A stretch of 64,000 nt of DNA, taken from Pseudidiomarina sediminum DSM 21906 (GTDB lineage: Bacteria > Pseudomonadota > Gammaproteobacteria > Enterobacterales > Alteromonadaceae). The stretch covers positions 1,288,376-1,352,375 of the forward strand of contig NZ_KE383983.1 in assembly GCF_000423165.1 (NCBI RefSeq), written 5' to 3'. The notes beneath the pieces were generated by a model. It searched no databases and was not told the DNA's origin. It saw only the letters and a list, made by a program, of their open reading frames with translations. Both the position numbers and the translations under genes were made by a program. Below are positions 1-12,257 of this stretch, piece after piece (position 1 is the first letter of the stretch; each line of letters starts with the position of its first letter).

Positions 1-1183
1 ATTTGGCACGGTGCTGATCAAAATACGCCACTTCGAGGTTGGTACCGAGCTTTACCTTGCCGCTATCGACAGCTTGTTGTCCTAACAAGATGCGGATCAA
101 GGTACTTTTGCCACAACCGTTAGGCCCTACGAGTGCAATCTTATCGCCCCGCTGAAGGGTCAAATTAAAGTCATCAAGAATAGGTTTCTCGGCAAAGCTC
201 AGTGACACCTGTTCGCCTTCAAATACCAGCTTACCTGAGCGCCCCGACTCTTGCACCGCGAGACGCGCCGAGCCTTGCTGTTCACGCCGTTGTTGACGCT
301 CCTTGCGCAGTGCTTGCAATGCCCGCACGCGGCCTTCGTTGCGGGTACGACGGGCTTTAATGCCTTGGCGGATCCAGGTTTCCTCTTGCGCGAGCTTCTT
401 ATCGAACTCGGCGTTTTGATTCGCTTCAATCTCGAGAAGCTCTTGTTTTTTCACCAAGTAGCTATCGTAGTCACCTGGAAACGAAGCTAACTGACCGCGA
501 TCAAGATCAATAATGCGGGTCGCCAAATGCCGAATGAACATCCGATCGTGGCTGATAAACAACACCGCACCGCGGAATTCCAACAAGATCGATTCAAGCC
601 AACGCACCATGTCGATATCAAGGTGGTTGGTGGGCTCATCAAGCAACAATAAGTCTGGGTCAACCACCAGCGCACGTGCTAACGCGACCCGTCGCAACCA
701 GCCCCCCGACAAGGTTGCCATCGAGGTGTTCTCTTCCAGTCCCAAGCGGGTTAACGTTTGCTCGATACGGGTTTGCAATTGCCAACCGTCAACGGCTTCA
801 AGTTGTGTCTGTAAACTGGCTAACTGTGCCAGTAACGCACCATCATCCGGTGCCGCTGTTAACTGCAGCGAAACATCATGGTACTTCTTTAAGACATCAC
901 CAGTACCGGCTAAAGCTTCAGCAACATAGTCATAAACGCTTTGCTCAAGATTCGGAGGTGGATCTTGCGGCAAGCGCGCCACCACGGTGTCACCAACCGT
1001 TTGAATGACACCGTCATCGAGTTGGATATCACCTGCAATCGCTTTAAGTAAGGTTGATTTACCCGCGCCATTACGACCGACTAAACACAGGCGTTCACCG
1101 GCTTCGATCACGAGATCCACATGATCCAAAATCGGCTCGCGACCGAACGCCAATTGCGCTTGTTGTACACGTAAAACCGTCAT
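1..1183 (-). CDS. uup: ABC-F ATPase Uup, N-terminal part (cut by window edge)
   Basis: Soluble ABC-F family ATPase with no membrane domain. Family members act on ribosomes, and Uup is linked to ribosome function and to suppression of transposon precise excision. The first nucleotide-binding domain has Walker A GRNGAGKST near residue 37, and a second Walker A, GPNGCGKST, lies near residue 355. The last residues before the window edge, LEVAYFDQHRA, match the Uup signature after the second P-loop. The reading frame is open to base 1, so about 394 of roughly 635 residues are visible and the C-terminal coiled coil lies outside. The ATG overlaps the stop of the preceding glutaredoxin-like gene by 4 nt (ATGA), so the two are translationally coupled in an operon with rlmKL. 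This is a truncation by the window, not a pseudogene. YheS/EttA paralogues are less likely given the sequence and the rlmKL neighbour. Confidence 0.93.
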   Translation of the reverse strand, partial: MTVLRVQQAQLAFGREPILDHVDLVIEAGERLCLVGRNGAGKSTLLKAIAGDIQLDDGVIQTVGDTVVARLPQDPPPNLEQSVYDYVAEALAGTGDVLKKYHDVSLQLTAAPDDGALLAQLASLQTQLEAVDGWQLQTRIEQTLTRLGLEENTSMATLSGGWLRRVALARALVVDPDLLLLDEPTNHLDIDMVRWLESILLEFRGAVLFISHDRMFIRHLATRIIDLDRGQLASFPGDYDSYLVKKQELLEIEANQNAEFDKKLAQEETWIRQGIKARRTRNEGRVRALQALRKERQQRREQQGSARLAVQESGRSGKLVFEGEQVSLSFAEKPILDDFNLTLQRGDKIALVGPNGCGKSTLIRILLGQQAVDSGKVKLGTNLEVAYFDQHRAK

Positions 1184-1416
1184 GCTGTCACAAATTCCAT
1201 CAGTTGTTCCCCAAAGGGCCAGCGCAGCTCAGCGTCATCTTTGGCGCGCACTAACACGGGGATGAGCAACGCATACTCGTCCCATAATTCAGGTTGTTGA
1301 CTAATATCAACCCAATGCAGGCGCATCGGCTGCTCTAAATCGAGCCGATGCAGCAATGCCAAGGCTTCATCGCACAGCCCGCAATTGGGTTTACTTAGTA
1401 AATAAAAATCAGCCAT
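1180..1416 (-). CDS. Glutaredoxin-like small thiol protein (DUF836 type)
   Basis: A 78-residue thioredoxin-fold protein of the glutaredoxin-like family often found between rlmL and uup. The N-terminal strand is followed by a CGLC redox motif at residues 12-15, then a helix and a WVDI strand, and a probable cis-proline in the IPVL segment near residue 51 that normally sits opposite the CxxC. The start was placed at the ATG at 1416. The frame is open further upstream, but that part only shadows rlmKL. The gene overlaps the 3' end of rlmKL by 8 nt and the uup start by 4 nt, which implies one polycistronic mRNA. The physiological substrate is not known for this family, so a thiol-disulfide role is inferred only from the fold and the CxxC. 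Confidence 0.8.
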   Translation of the reverse strand: MADFYLLSKPNCGLCDEALALLHRLDLEQPMRLHWVDISQQPELWDEYALLIPVLVRAKDDAELRWPFGEQLMEFVTA

Positions 1417-3544
1417 CTGCGAGGGTGACCTTAAACAGGTGGTGAATGCCTTTATGGCGGCTAAAGTCAGTACTAATGGAGCGTTGGGTCCAATCTTCCG
1501 CGCGTAAGTACGCTTCATGTAAGCCCTCTTCGTCCAACTTAAACTTGCGCTTGTTGTTGGAGAATAAAATCACACCATCATCTTTCAACAGTCGTGCCGC
1601 CAGCTTCAGTAACTGCACATGATCACGCTGCACATCCAGTACATCGAGCATACGCTTCGAGTTCGAGAAGGTTGGAGGGTCAAGGAAGATCACGTCATAG
1701 CGCTGCTGTGGCCGCTGTTGTTGCAACCATTGCAAGCAGTCGGCTTGGACAAAGGCATGAGGTCGTAACGGAATGCCATTGAGACGGAAATTATCTTCGC
1801 CCCACTTCAAATAAGTTTTTGAAAGGTCGACTGACGTAACATCTCGCGCGCCGGCCAGTGCCGCATGTACCGAGGCACTGCAGGTATAGGCAAAAAGGTT
1901 GAGCACGCTTTTTCCCGCGCTTAGTTTACCGAGTTCGCGGCGCGCCCAACGATGATCGAGGAACAACCCCGTATCAAGGTAATCACTAAGATTCACCTTA
2001 AACTGGACGCCGTATTCGTGCACGACGCTGGTAATTTCACGGAGTTCTTTGCGCTGGTATTGTTGCTTGCCCGCCTGCTTCTGACGTACTTTTAAATGCA
2101 TATTAGCCGCATCAAATGGCAAGGTTTCGGCCAAAGTATCGAGTAAATACCATAAGCGTTCCTTGGCGACTGCTTCAGGTACGTCTTTGGGGGCCGCATA
2201 TTCCTGAATAACGAGATGTTCATTGTAAACATCTACCGCAGCGTTATACTCAGGCAGATCTGCATCATACAGGCGCCATGCGCTAACGCCTTCTTTTGCC
2301 GCCCATTTTTCAAGTTTTTGATAATTTTTCTTAAGCCGGTTCGCAAGATCGCTTGATTGCTCTTGAGTAAACTCAACTTGCTCTTTATGCAAATCATAAA
2401 GCGCCAAAATAACGTCTAACGCGCCATTATAGAGCTTATAGCGTTTGTGACTACGCAATTTTAAGCGCTTCAACAAGCTTTCATCACCGGCTAAAATCGC
2501 CACCTGCCATTGCTGAAAGTGCTGGCGCAATTGTGCACCAAAACGGCGATATAAAAGCAAGGTCTCAACCTCTTCACCGAGGCGCTCACCGTAAGGCGGG
2601 TTACACAACAGTAATGGTTGTTGTCCTTCCTCAAGCTCGGGTGGTGTGACTTTCGTCGCGTCAAGGCACTGCCACTGGCAACGCTCGGTAAGACCCAAAC
2701 GCGCAGCGTTCTGATCCGCAATGGCAACCAAACGTGCGTCATTGTCAGAACCGATGAGTTGTAACGCTGACGACGCTTGCGCGGTGGCAAAACGTTGTTG
2801 TGCTTCGTCAACCAATTGCTGCCAAACTTCTGCATCGTGCAACAACCAGGCATCAAACCCCCACTGTTGGCGGCGCAGCCCTGGTGCGTGGTCTAACACA
2901 ATCATCGCCGCTTCAAGCAGCAAGGTTCCCGAACCACAAAATGGGTCCATGAGTACGTCGGTGGCACCATTAACACCGGCGCGTAAGGCAATGGCCGCAG
3001 CTAAGGTTTCACGCACAGGTGCCGCGCCCTGCTCAAGGCGGTAGCCACGACGGTGCAAGGCCTCACCACTTAAATCGTAATACCACGTCAGTTGTTCACG
3101 ATGCAGATGCGCATGAATGCGCACATTCGGGTCGTTGCGATCCACACTCGGGCGCCCAAGTCCGGCGTCACGGAAATGATCGACCACCCCATCTTTCACC
3201 AGTTGCGCACCAAATTGGGTGTGGCGTATTTGCTGGTTTTGGCCGGTGAAGCTCACCACAAATGTTTGTTCGACATCGAAGTGTTTTTGCCAAGGCGTTT
3301 GCGCAATCGCTGCGGTAACGCGTTGTAGATCGCGCCCTACTTCACATTGTCCTAATTGCAGCAAAACACGGCTGGCTAAACGACTCCATAGACAAACCCG
3401 ATAAGCGCCTTGCAAATCGGCACTAAAACGACAGCCGGCGACGGTTTGTTGCACGGTATCGAGGCCAAGTTGCTGTAGCTCGTCAAAAAGTAACGGCTCA
3501 AGTCCTTTGGCACAGGTGGCAAAGAGTTGCAGGGTTGCGGTCAT
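1409..3544 (-). CDS. rlmL: 23S rRNA (G2445-N2/G2069-N7) methyltransferase RlmKL
   Basis: Bifunctional SAM-dependent methyltransferase of 711 residues, close to the E. coli protein (702). The N-terminal THUMP domain binds RNA. It is followed by the RlmL module, with MDPFCGSGT (SAM binding) near residue 200 and the catalytic NPPYGER motif near residue 315. The C-terminal RlmK module follows, with a Rossmann core (NLFAYTCS) near 545 and DPPTFSNS near 625. RlmL makes m2G2445 and RlmK makes m7G2069 in 23S rRNA during 50S assembly. The ATG at 3544 is the first gene start downstream of a TATAAT-containing intergenic region, and the gene heads the operon rlmKL-glutaredoxin-uup. Fused gammaproteobacterial form; no anomalies seen. 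Confidence 0.97.
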   Translation of the reverse strand: MTATLQLFATCAKGLEPLLFDELQQLGLDTVQQTVAGCRFSADLQGAYRVCLWSRLASRVLLQLGQCEVGRDLQRVTAAIAQTPWQKHFDVEQTFVVSFTGQNQQIRHTQFGAQLVKDGVVDHFRDAGLGRPSVDRNDPNVRIHAHLHREQLTWYYDLSGEALHRRGYRLEQGAAPVRETLAAAIALRAGVNGATDVLMDPFCGSGTLLLEAAMIVLDHAPGLRRQQWGFDAWLLHDAEVWQQLVDEAQQRFATAQASSALQLIGSDNDARLVAIADQNAARLGLTERCQWQCLDATKVTPPELEEGQQPLLLCNPPYGERLGEEVETLLLYRRFGAQLRQHFQQWQVAILAGDESLLKRLKLRSHKRYKLYNGALDVILALYDLHKEQVEFTQEQSSDLANRLKKNYQKLEKWAAKEGVSAWRLYDADLPEYNAAVDVYNEHLVIQEYAAPKDVPEAVAKERLWYLLDTLAETLPFDAANMHLKVRQKQAGKQQYQRKELREITSVVHEYGVQFKVNLSDYLDTGLFLDHRWARRELGKLSAGKSVLNLFAYTCSASVHAALAGARDVTSVDLSKTYLKWGEDNFRLNGIPLRPHAFVQADCLQWLQQQRPQQRYDVIFLDPPTFSNSKRMLDVLDVQRDHVQLLKLAARLLKDDGVILFSNNKRKFKLDEEGLHEAYLRAEDWTQRSISTDFSRHKGIHHLFKVTLADG

Positions 3545-3582
3545 AAGTTTGGTTGATCCTGTTGATAAAAACGCATGTTTAT

Positions 3583-3614
3583 AGCGCGCTATTATACGTT
3601 ATGCACAGCGCGCT
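3583..3614 (-). promoter_or_regulatory. Candidate rlmKL promoter with paired AGCGCGCT sites
   Basis: On the minus strand a TATAAT hexamer lies at 3591-3596, about 47 nt upstream of the rlmKL ATG. A weak -35 (AATACA, 3614-3619) sits 17 nt above it. Two copies of the self-palindromic octamer AGCGCGCT (3583-3590 and 3607-3614) flank the -10 with centres 24 bp apart, roughly two helical turns. This could be an operator pair over the core promoter, or coincidence in a GC-rich spot. Evidence is motif inspection only. Confidence 0.4.
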
Positions 3615-3624
3615 GTATTGTTTG

Positions 3625-3675
3625 AACTGCTGTAAAAACCAGCAGTTGATCACGATCTGCTGAAATAATCAGCAG
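3625..3675. repeat. Two tandem hairpins sharing CAGCAGTTGA repeats
   Basis: Two adjacent inverted repeats lie between rlmKL and the divergent initiator tRNA. The first has an 8-bp stem AACTGCTG/CAGCAGTT (3625-3632, 3640-3647) with a 7-nt loop. The second has a 7-bp stem CTGCTGA/TCAGCAG (3657-3663, 3669-3675) with a 5-nt loop. The right arms are part of a direct repeat CAGCAGTTGA (3640-3649 and 3670-3679). The function is unknown; they could be operator half-sites or RNA structures in the rlmKL leader region. Confidence 0.55.
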
Positions 3676-3691
3676 TTGACACCCTTGTCTG

Positions 3692-3719
3692 TTGCGTTCT
3701 TCGAAAAGCTTGGTAGTAT
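3692..3719 (+). promoter_or_regulatory. Candidate initiator tRNA promoter
   Basis: A -10 like hexamer TAGTAT at 3714-3719 lies about 13 nt before the mature tRNA 5' end, with a weak -35 TTGCGT at 3692-3697 (16-nt spacing). A better -35 match, TTGACA at 3676-3681, has no -10 at a usable distance. The region after the -10 is G/C-rich (GCCC), compatible with a stringent-response discriminator. Confidence 0.45.
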
Positions 3720-3732
3720 GCCCTTCATCGGA

Positions 3733-5584
<1,852 letters not shown>

Positions 5585-5598
5585 ACACAACCTATTGG

Positions 5599-6150
5599 TT
5601 AGGCGTGACGTAAGTGGTCATCATCGAGGTGAAGTTGCAGATAGTGACTCGCTTGTAAGCGGTTAATAAGCACTTTAACAGAGTCAAATTGCTGCATGAC
5701 CTTCACATCAGAAAGGGTCATTGAGCTTGAGATCAACATGCATTCTGCGAATTCGTCATCAATAGCCATGATCACGAAAACACCGGTTTCGATGCCGGAA
5801 TTCAGCTCAACGAGAGCACCTACATCAAGGGGATAATTGGGTGTTTCAGAGCAGCTTTGAAAATACCAACTTTGTGGCATCTGTGGCCGCCCGAAATGGG
5901 CAAGAATGGTACGATTTAGCGCTGCTTGGGTTAGCAACATTGGGTCCCACAGCTCATAGGTGCTCAGGATATCGTAAAACTCTTGAAAACAGGCGGCGTC
6001 TTCCATACTGAAGGCCGCATGCATAGGATTCAAAGGGATTAAACGCGACGATTTGTAGGGACATTTGTGCACCAACCCGTGATCGAGTTCCACCAGGAGC
6101 TGGTCTGCTTCAGGGTCATAAACCCATCGCCAATGCTGTGATGCGTGCAC
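5599..6150 (-). CDS. zapC: Cell division protein ZapC
   Basis: Cytoplasmic FtsZ-ring associated protein that promotes lateral association of FtsZ filaments. The 183-residue length matches E. coli ZapC (180). Conserved features are WRWVYDPEADQL at residues 7-18 and RPQMPQSWYF near residue 92, and the gene lies directly downstream of pyrD as in E. coli. The start is GTG at 6150 with an AAGGGAA ribosome-binding site five nt upstream; no in-frame ATG fits as well. The next gene, the nucleotidase, starts 14 nt after its stop, so the two could be co-transcribed. The sequence is divergent from the enterobacterial protein outside these motifs. Confidence 0.85.
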   Translation of the reverse strand: MHASQHWRWVYDPEADQLLVELDHGLVHKCPYKSSRLIPLNPMHAAFSMEDAACFQEFYDILSTYELWDPMLLTQAALNRTILAHFGRPQMPQSWYFQSCSETPNYPLDVGALVELNSGIETGVFVIMAIDDEFAECMLISSSMTLSDVKVMQQFDSVKVLINRLQASHYLQLHLDDDHLRHA

Positions 6151-6209
6151 GGTAATTCCCTTCGTTATCGTTATTATCTGCGCATTAAAATAGCCAAGAA
6201 CTGAACAAA

Positions 6210-7223
6210 TTACAAGCGATTGACGATATCAGCAATCAAATCGGGTCCTTGGTAAATAAAACCGGTGTAAACTTGCACCAAGCTTGCTCCGGCAGCGAGT
6301 TTAGCGCGCGCCGCAGCATACGAGTCCACCCCGCCAACGGCAATGATCGGAATACGGTCATTAAAGATGGCTGCGAGCTGTCGTACCACACGGGTACTGC
6401 TATCAAATAACACTTTACCACTTAAGCCCCCTGCTTCATCAGCAAACGGTAAGCCGGCAACAGCGTCACGACTCAAGGTCGTATTGGTCGCGATAACGGC
6501 ATCAATCTCATGTTTTAAGAAGGCTTGTGCCATCGCGGTCAATTCTTCGTCGGTAAGATCAGGTGCTATCTTTACTGCCAAAGGAACATAACGGGCATGT
6601 TTCGTCGTCAGAGCTGCCTGTTCTTTTTTCAAACTAGCGAGTAACTTATCTAAGGCTTCGCCATGTTGAAACGCCCTTAATCCCGGCGTGTTTGGCGACG
6701 AGATATTTACTGTAATGTAGTGCGCATGTGGGTACACTTTGCGCATGCAGTGCACATAGTCATCGACAGCATTCTCTTCAGGCGTATCTTTGTTCTTGCC
6801 GATATTGATACCAAGAATACCTTGGTAACGCGCTTGCTGAATTTGTTCAAGCAAGTAATCAACACCATGGTTATTGAATCCCATGCGATTAATAATTGCT
6901 TGTTTTTCAGGAATGCGGAATAACCGGGGTTTCGGGTTGCCAGGTTGTGGTTTGGGCGTGACAGTGCCAACTTCAATGAAGCCAAAGCCCATTTGTGCAA
7001 AAGCATCGACACACTCGCCATTTTTATCCAGCCCCGCGGCAAGACCAATGGGGTTAGGAAAATCTAACCCCATCACTTTCACTGGTTTAGCTGCTACTTT
7101 TCGACGCCAGACCATCGCTAATGGTGTATGGGCATACTTCTTTAGCATACCCATTGAACGATCGTGCGCTTGCTCTGGATCGAGTCGAAACAACCAAGCG
7201 CGTGCTAAACCGTAGAGACTCAT
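6210..7223 (-). CDS. pyrD: Dihydroorotate dehydrogenase (quinone), class 2
   Basis: FMN enzyme oxidising dihydroorotate to orotate in pyrimidine synthesis, passing electrons to membrane quinone. At 337 residues it has the N-terminal membrane-associating helices ([14 protein letters not shown]) typical of class 2. Visible motifs are [11 protein letters not shown] near residue 62, the substrate-binding NRMGFNN near 111, [11 protein letters not shown] near 172 with the catalytic Ser, and the C-terminal FMN phosphate-binding AVGGVDS segment. The ATG overlaps the gdhB stop by 4 nt (ATGA), so it is translationally coupled to gdhB. zapC follows after 59 nt, the arrangement known from Alteromonadales. 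Confidence 0.97.
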   Translation of the reverse strand: MSLYGLARAWLFRLDPEQAHDRSMGMLKKYAHTPLAMVWRRKVAAKPVKVMGLDFPNPIGLAAGLDKNGECVDAFAQMGFGFIEVGTVTPKPQPGNPKPRLFRIPEKQAIINRMGFNNHGVDYLLEQIQQARYQGILGINIGKNKDTPEENAVDDYVHCMRKVYPHAHYITVNISSPNTPGLRAFQHGEALDKLLASLKKEQAALTTKHARYVPLAVKIAPDLTDEELTAMAQAFLKHEIDAVIATNTTLSRDAVAGLPFADEAGGLSGKVLFDSSTRVVRQLAAIFNDRIPIIAVGGVDSYAAARAKLAAGASLVQVYTGFIYQGPDLIADIVNRL

Positions 7224-10200
7224 CCGTTCACCGCTGTGTTCTGACTAAGCAACATCAACTCACGCAAGGCGACAGAGAACTTAGCGAACTCATGGCTCTT
7301 CGTGGTACGGAAGTCTGACAACATGTGCAACCAACGCTCGACATAAACGTCGTTCTCTTCCAACCAGGCTGCCAAGATAGCATCGCCACTGGCTTTGCTT
7401 TCAGCGCCTTTCAACATGCTCACGGTCAATGAACGTTGCTGCCAATCCAACTCTTCACGGAAAGCTGCACGAGCCAATGCCTGCCAGTGGTTATCCACCG
7501 GTTGCGTGTTGATTTGATCCAAGAACCAATGCAGTGAGACCTTGGCACCAAGGTGGAAGTACGCCATCGCTACTTGACCGACTTTTCGCTCGGTATCGTG
7601 AACGATATCTGCGATATCCAACGCTGAGAACAAGGTCGACAAAATCGCCACTTGATGCGCTAACTTCGCTGGTACGCCCGCTTGCTTAAAGCGCTCGATT
7701 TCTTTTTCAAGATCGGCACGCTCGCTATCAACCAAGTAGTTCAACAAATTCTTACGCAGGTCGTCGAAGCTCGCTTGATAGAAGTCCAAATGTTCCTGAA
7801 TGGTATTCAACTCTGGACGGCGGTGACGCAAGAACCAACGGGTTGAACGACGCACTACACGGCGCAATTGGAACAACATTTGGTTTTGAATATCCGCAGG
7901 GATCTTGTTATTCCCTTCTTCAATTTGCTCCATTAAACCGCGTAAATTGAAGCATTCACGCGCGACCACGTAAGCTGAAGCTACTTCAGCTGCAGTTGCG
8001 CCTGTCGCGTCCATTTTACGGAACACGAAGTTAGGACCCATGTCGTTTACAATGTTGTTTGCCAAACGCGTGGCGATGATTTGTGCACGCAATGGGTGCG
8101 CTTGCATCGCTTCTGCATAAGGTTCTTGCAACGGCTGTGGGAATGCGTTGATCAACGAACGTGCATGGAACGGGTCAGCCATAACAGCATCGTCCGTCAA
8201 CATGTCCTTCAACACCATCTTGCCATACGCAGTGATCACCGCTAACTCTGGGCGAGTAAAGCCTTTACCGCTGGCTTGACGTTCTGCCAACTCGTCATCA
8301 TCTGGCAAGAATTCTAGCGCGCGATTTAACTGGCCTTCACGCTCAAGGTGGTGAATGAAGCGTTGCAGCTCTTTCACTTGATCTGCGCCGCGAATGGCTG
8401 TGACTGAGATGGACTGTGATTGACGGTGACAGTCTTTCAAGACGATTTGTGTCACTTCGTCAGTCATATCGTACAACAACTGATCACGTTGTTTGCGCGT
8501 CAACTCGCCTTGTGCAACGACGCTGTTCAACAAGATCTTGATGTTAACTTCGGTATCTGAACAATCAACACCGCCCACGTTATCAATCGCATCCGTATTG
8601 ATACGACCGCCGTTGCGGGCATATTCGATACGACCTAATTGGGTGAAGCCTAAGTTACCACCCTCGCCGACAATCTTGGTGCGCAAGTCTTTACCGTTCA
8701 CACGTACAGCATCGTTTGCGCGGTCGCCCACATCGCTGTCGCTTTCTTGGCTCGACTTCACATAAGTACCGATACCACCGTTCCAAACCAAGTCAACCGG
8801 CAAGGTCAAAATGGCACGGATCATATCGTTTGGCGCCATAGACTTCTTCTGCGTGCCAAACAATTTTTTCATTTCTGGTGTCAGTTCAATTGCTTTCGCA
8901 CTACGTGGGAAGACGCCACCACCTTCAGAAATCAAGCTGGCATCGTAGTCCGTCCACGATGAACGCGGCAATTTAAACAAACGCTCACGTTCTGCGTAAT
9001 TGCGTTTTGGATCGACAGGATTAGGGTCGATGAAGATGTGCATATGGTTAAAGGCTGCAACCAAACGGGTGTGCTCTGAACGCAACATACCGTTACCGAA
9101 GACGTCGCCCGCCATATCACCGATACCGACTGCAGTGAAATCTTCGTTTTGGCAGTCCACTCCGATTTCACGGAAGTGGCGTTTCACAGATTCCCATGCA
9201 CCGCGCGCAGTAATCCCCATCTTCTTATGGTCATAACCAACAGAACCACCAGATGCAAAGGCGTCGCCTAACCAGAAGTTGTATTCTGCTGAGATACCGT
9301 TAGCGATATCGGAGAAGGTTGCGGTTCCTTTATCGGCTGCCACAACTAAATAAGTGTCATCTTCATCATGACGTACCACGTCGATTGGCGGTACCACTTC
9401 CCCTTCAATGATGTTGTCGGTGATATCCAACAACGCACGAATAAAGGTGCGGTAACACTCTTTACCTTCTTCAAAGAAGGCTTCACGATCTTCTGGTAAT
9501 TCTTTACAGAAGAAACCACCTTTTGCACCCACAGGTACAATCACAGTGTTCTTCACCTGCTGTGCTTTGACCAAGCCTAACACTTCGGTACGGAAGTCTT
9601 CGCGACGGTCTGACCAACGCAAACCACCTCGTGCAACTTTACCGCCGCGCAAGTGAACACCTTCAACGCGTGGTGAATACACAAAGATTTCGTACTTCGG
9701 TAATGGCAACGGCATTTCTGGCACCAGCTCAGGCATGAATTTGACCGAAATATACGGCTTATCATTGCCTTCCGCGTTTTTCTGGAAGAAGTTGGTGCGC
9801 TGCGCAGCAGCAATAAGCTCAACGTAACGACGAATAATACGGTCGTCATCGAGGTTCGCGACGTTATCCAATTCACCGGTGATCTTGGTTTCAAGCGCTT
9901 CGATTTTCTTCGAACGGCTCTTCACACCTGGCTCAAACTTGCTGTGGAACAGCTTAACGATCAAGGTTGCGATGGTTGGGTACTTGGCAAAGGTACTTTC
10001 AATATAGCTTTGGCTAAAGGTGGTACCGATTTGACGCATGTATTTCGCAAACATACGTAAAATAACCACTTGGCGACCGGTCAAGTCACCGGCTAAGACC
10101 AAACGGTTAAAGCCGTCATCTTCGTAGTGGCCAGCCCAGACCTTGGCAAACGCATCTTGGAAAACGTCACGGCTGGCTTCAAGATCCAAGGTCGCATTGC

Positions 10201-12061
10201 TATGCAACATATGGAAATCAAGCACCCAATAGATATCGCCATTGGTGGCTTTAATGTGGTACGGGCTCTCACCAATAATACGTAAACCGAAGTTTTCTAA
10301 CATCGGGAGCACGTCAGACAAGTGGATTGGCTCGTCTTTATGGAATAGCTTCAAACGCACATGTTTACTTTGTGCATTTTCTTCGCGCGAACGATAGAAC
10401 AACATGCCTAATTTGTGATCGTTGTCTAACGCCTCTAACTGCTGAATGTCAGCAAGAGCGACTGATGGTAATACTTCTTCCTTGTATGCACGCGGGAACG
10501 CGTTGGCATATTTCTTATTTAAAGCGTTGGCTTTAGATTCACCAAAAGTACTGCGAAGGATACGTTCGAAGTTGTCTTCCCAAGTACGCGCAGCTTCAAT
10601 AAGATTTTGTTCCAATTCTTTCACATCGATGTCCTGTACATGGTCACCTATGCGCACAGTGTAATGGGTGCGGGCGAGTGATGATTCTGAGAAATACGTG
10701 GTGAATTCCACGTCGTATTTGCTGTTCAATGTGGTCGCTAAAATGGCTTGCGTCTTTTGACGCAATAAGGTGTTGTAACGCTCTTTAGGTACGTACACCA
10801 TGCATGAGGCAAAACGACCGAAAATGTCACGGCGCACGAAGACGCGCGTCATGTCGCGTTCTTGCATTTGCAAGACGCCAATACCGACTTCAAGCAAGTC
10901 TTCTTCATGGGCCTGTACCACTTCATCACGTGGATAGGTTTCCAGAATGTTCAACAAAGCTTTAGCAGCGTGGGAGTTCGGCGCAAAGCCTGAACGTTCC
11001 ATCACACGGCGGATCTTTTCACCGACCAATGGCACATCGCGTGCACTGTTGTTGTAAAAGTTACTTGAATAAAGACCAATGAAGCGGTCTTCACCGATCA
11101 CGTTACCCTCACTATCGAAGCGTTTTACGCCGATATAGTCACAATATGCTGGGCGATGGACCCGTGACTTCGAGTTGGTTTTGGTGACCAGCAATAAACT
11201 ATTGTCGAAGGTCATGTCGCGCGCTGCTTCTGGCAATGACGACACGAGACGTTCTTTGTTGGTGGCTGATTTACGCATCAAACCAAGACTTGAATCGATT
11301 TGTTGGCGGATCACATGATCGCCTTCAACGGTTTTCAAGTCGTAGCGGCGATAGCCCATCAAGGTAAAGTTATCTTGTGCCAACCATTCTAAGAAGCGCT
11401 GTGCTTCTTGCAGGTCTTTGGCATCACCAGGATAGTTAATATCGCTTAATTCTGCAGCGATGGTTTGCATACGCTCGCGCATGGCTTGCCAATCTTGTAC
11501 CGAATAGGTGACGTCATCCATCACTGATGCCATTTCGCGTTTCAACTGCGCGATAGCATCTTTACTGGTTTGGCGATCAACCTCAATGAGGAAGACAGTA
11601 TCAACCTCGTTGTCACCGCGGGTACCCGCTTTCAGTAATTGGGTAATGCGTTGCTCCGCGTCACGCTCGTGACTTAACGGCAAATGCAGTAGCAAGTGCG
11701 CATTGATCCCTAAGCGTGATAACGCCATCCGGATCGAGTCGACCATAAACGGCATGTCACTTTGAATAATTTCAATGATGGTGTGCGGTGATTCCCAACC
11801 GTGACTGGCGACATCTGGGTTATACACTTTAATCAGTGCTTTTTCGCCGGGTTGGTACTCATTGAAACTATGCCATAGACCCATGATGGCACCGTAAAGA
11901 TCACTATCATTACGCTGTGCGAGTTCATCAGGAGCTACGTTACGGAACATGCGGAATGCAAAGTCTTCAATGACATCTGCGCGGTCGGTTGCGCGTTGCT
12001 GAATGAGCGCGGCCACTTTTTGCAATATGACGGGTGTCTGGCTGTCGCCAACGGAGTTCAT
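7220..12061 (-). CDS. gdhB: NAD-specific glutamate dehydrogenase, large (GDH-180) type
   Basis: Very large NAD-dependent glutamate dehydrogenase of about 1613 residues, the L_180 class known from Pseudomonas, Shewanella and Streptomyces. It oxidatively deaminates glutamate to 2-oxoglutarate and ammonium for amino-acid catabolism. The long N-terminal region carries ACT-like regulatory domains. The catalytic core, starting near residue 815 with [16 protein letters not shown], contains the glutamate-binding lysine region ([10 protein letters not shown]), a GNGMLRS segment, and a dinucleotide-binding region around [16 protein letters not shown] residues (here [12 protein letters not shown]). I placed the start at the ATG at 12061, which has AAGGA eight nt upstream; the frame extends 17 codons further without a ribosome-binding site. 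It overlaps pyrD by 4 nt. Together with ald and the peptidases it suits an amino-acid-consuming lifestyle. Confidence 0.95.
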   Translation of the reverse strand: MNSVGDSQTPVILQKVAALIQQRATDRADVIEDFAFRMFRNVAPDELAQRNDSDLYGAIMGLWHSFNEYQPGEKALIKVYNPDVASHGWESPHTIIEIIQSDMPFMVDSIRMALSRLGINAHLLLHLPLSHERDAEQRITQLLKAGTRGDNEVDTVFLIEVDRQTSKDAIAQLKREMASVMDDVTYSVQDWQAMRERMQTIAAELSDINYPGDAKDLQEAQRFLEWLAQDNFTLMGYRRYDLKTVEGDHVIRQQIDSSLGLMRKSATNKERLVSSLPEAARDMTFDNSLLLVTKTNSKSRVHRPAYCDYIGVKRFDSEGNVIGEDRFIGLYSSNFYNNSARDVPLVGEKIRRVMERSGFAPNSHAAKALLNILETYPRDEVVQAHEEDLLEVGIGVLQMQERDMTRVFVRRDIFGRFASCMVYVPKERYNTLLRQKTQAILATTLNSKYDVEFTTYFSESSLARTHYTVRIGDHVQDIDVKELEQNLIEAARTWEDNFERILRSTFGESKANALNKKYANAFPRAYKEEVLPSVALADIQQLEALDNDHKLGMLFYRSREENAQSKHVRLKLFHKDEPIHLSDVLPMLENFGLRIIGESPYHIKATNGDIYWVLDFHMLHSNATLDLEASRDVFQDAFAKVWAGHYEDDGFNRLVLAGDLTGRQVVILRMFAKYMRQIGTTFSQSYIESTFAKYPTIATLIVKLFHSKFEPGVKSRSKKIEALETKITGELDNVANLDDDRIIRRYVELIAAAQRTNFFQKNAEGNDKPYISVKFMPELVPEMPLPLPKYEIFVYSPRVEGVHLRGGKVARGGLRWSDRREDFRTEVLGLVKAQQVKNTVIVPVGAKGGFFCKELPEDREAFFEEGKECYRTFIRALLDITDNIIEGEVVPPIDVVRHDEDDTYLVVAADKGTATFSDIANGISAEYNFWLGDAFASGGSVGYDHKKMGITARGAWESVKRHFREIGVDCQNEDFTAVGIGDMAGDVFGNGMLRSEHTRLVAAFNHMHIFIDPNPVDPKRNYAERERLFKLPRSSWTDYDASLISEGGGVFPRSAKAIELTPEMKKLFGTQKKSMAPNDMIRAILTLPVDLVWNGGIGTYVKSSQESDSDVGDRANDAVRVNGKDLRTKIVGEGGNLGFTQLGRIEYARNGGRINTDAIDNVGGVDCSDTEVNIKILLNSVVAQGELTRKQRDQLLYDMTDEVTQIVLKDCHRQSQSISVTAIRGADQVKELQRFIHHLEREGQLNRALEFLPDDDELAERQASGKGFTRPELAVITAYGKMVLKDMLTDDAVMADPFHARSLINAFPQPLQEPYAEAMQAHPLRAQIIATRLANNIVNDMGPNFVFRKMDATGATAAEVASAYVVARECFNLRGLMEQIEEGNNKIPADIQNQMLFQLRRVVRRSTRWFLRHRRPELNTIQEHLDFYQASFDDLRKNLLNYLVDSERADLEKEIERFKQAGVPAKLAHQVAILSTLFSALDIADIVHDTERKVGQVAMAYFHLGAKVSLHWFLDQINTQPVDNHWQALARAAFREELDWQQRSLTVSMLKGAESKASGDAILAAWLEENDVYVERWLHMLSDFRTTKSHEFAKFSVALRELMLLSQNTAVNG

Positions 12062-12184
12062 GCTAAGTATCCTTAACCATTTTGAGGTTGAACATAACAG
12101 GGCTTGTGCCACAAATTTTTATGCCAACGGTTATTGTCGGACATTTAGCTTGGCTATTCAATGATTATTACATGTAAAAATCAG

Positions 12185-12215
12185 TGTTCAGACCACGAAA
12201 AACGTGGCCTGAACA
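12185..12215 (-). terminator. Intrinsic terminator downstream of pepN
   Basis: An imperfect inverted repeat, with arms TGTTCAG-A-CCACG and CGTGG-C-CTGAACA around an AAAAA loop, is followed on the minus strand by CTGATTTTTA. It lies about 45 nt below the pepN stop and ends that transcript before gdhB. Confidence 0.7.
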
Positions 12216-12257
12216 TGTTTATGACAGGTTTTTGCATGTTTATTGTAAAAGTTAGGA

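Noticed and set aside
1-1183. Possible truncated or pseudogene uup
   Set aside because: The frame is open to base 1 and stops only because the window ends; Walker motifs are intact.
3625-3679. Short repeats as a CRISPR or REP array
   Set aside because: Only two units of about 10 bp with no regular spacers, so they were reported only as two hairpins.
3676-3681. TTGACA as the -35 of the initiator tRNA
   Set aside because: No -10 like sequence occurs 16-18 nt downstream; TAGTAT is 32 nt away.
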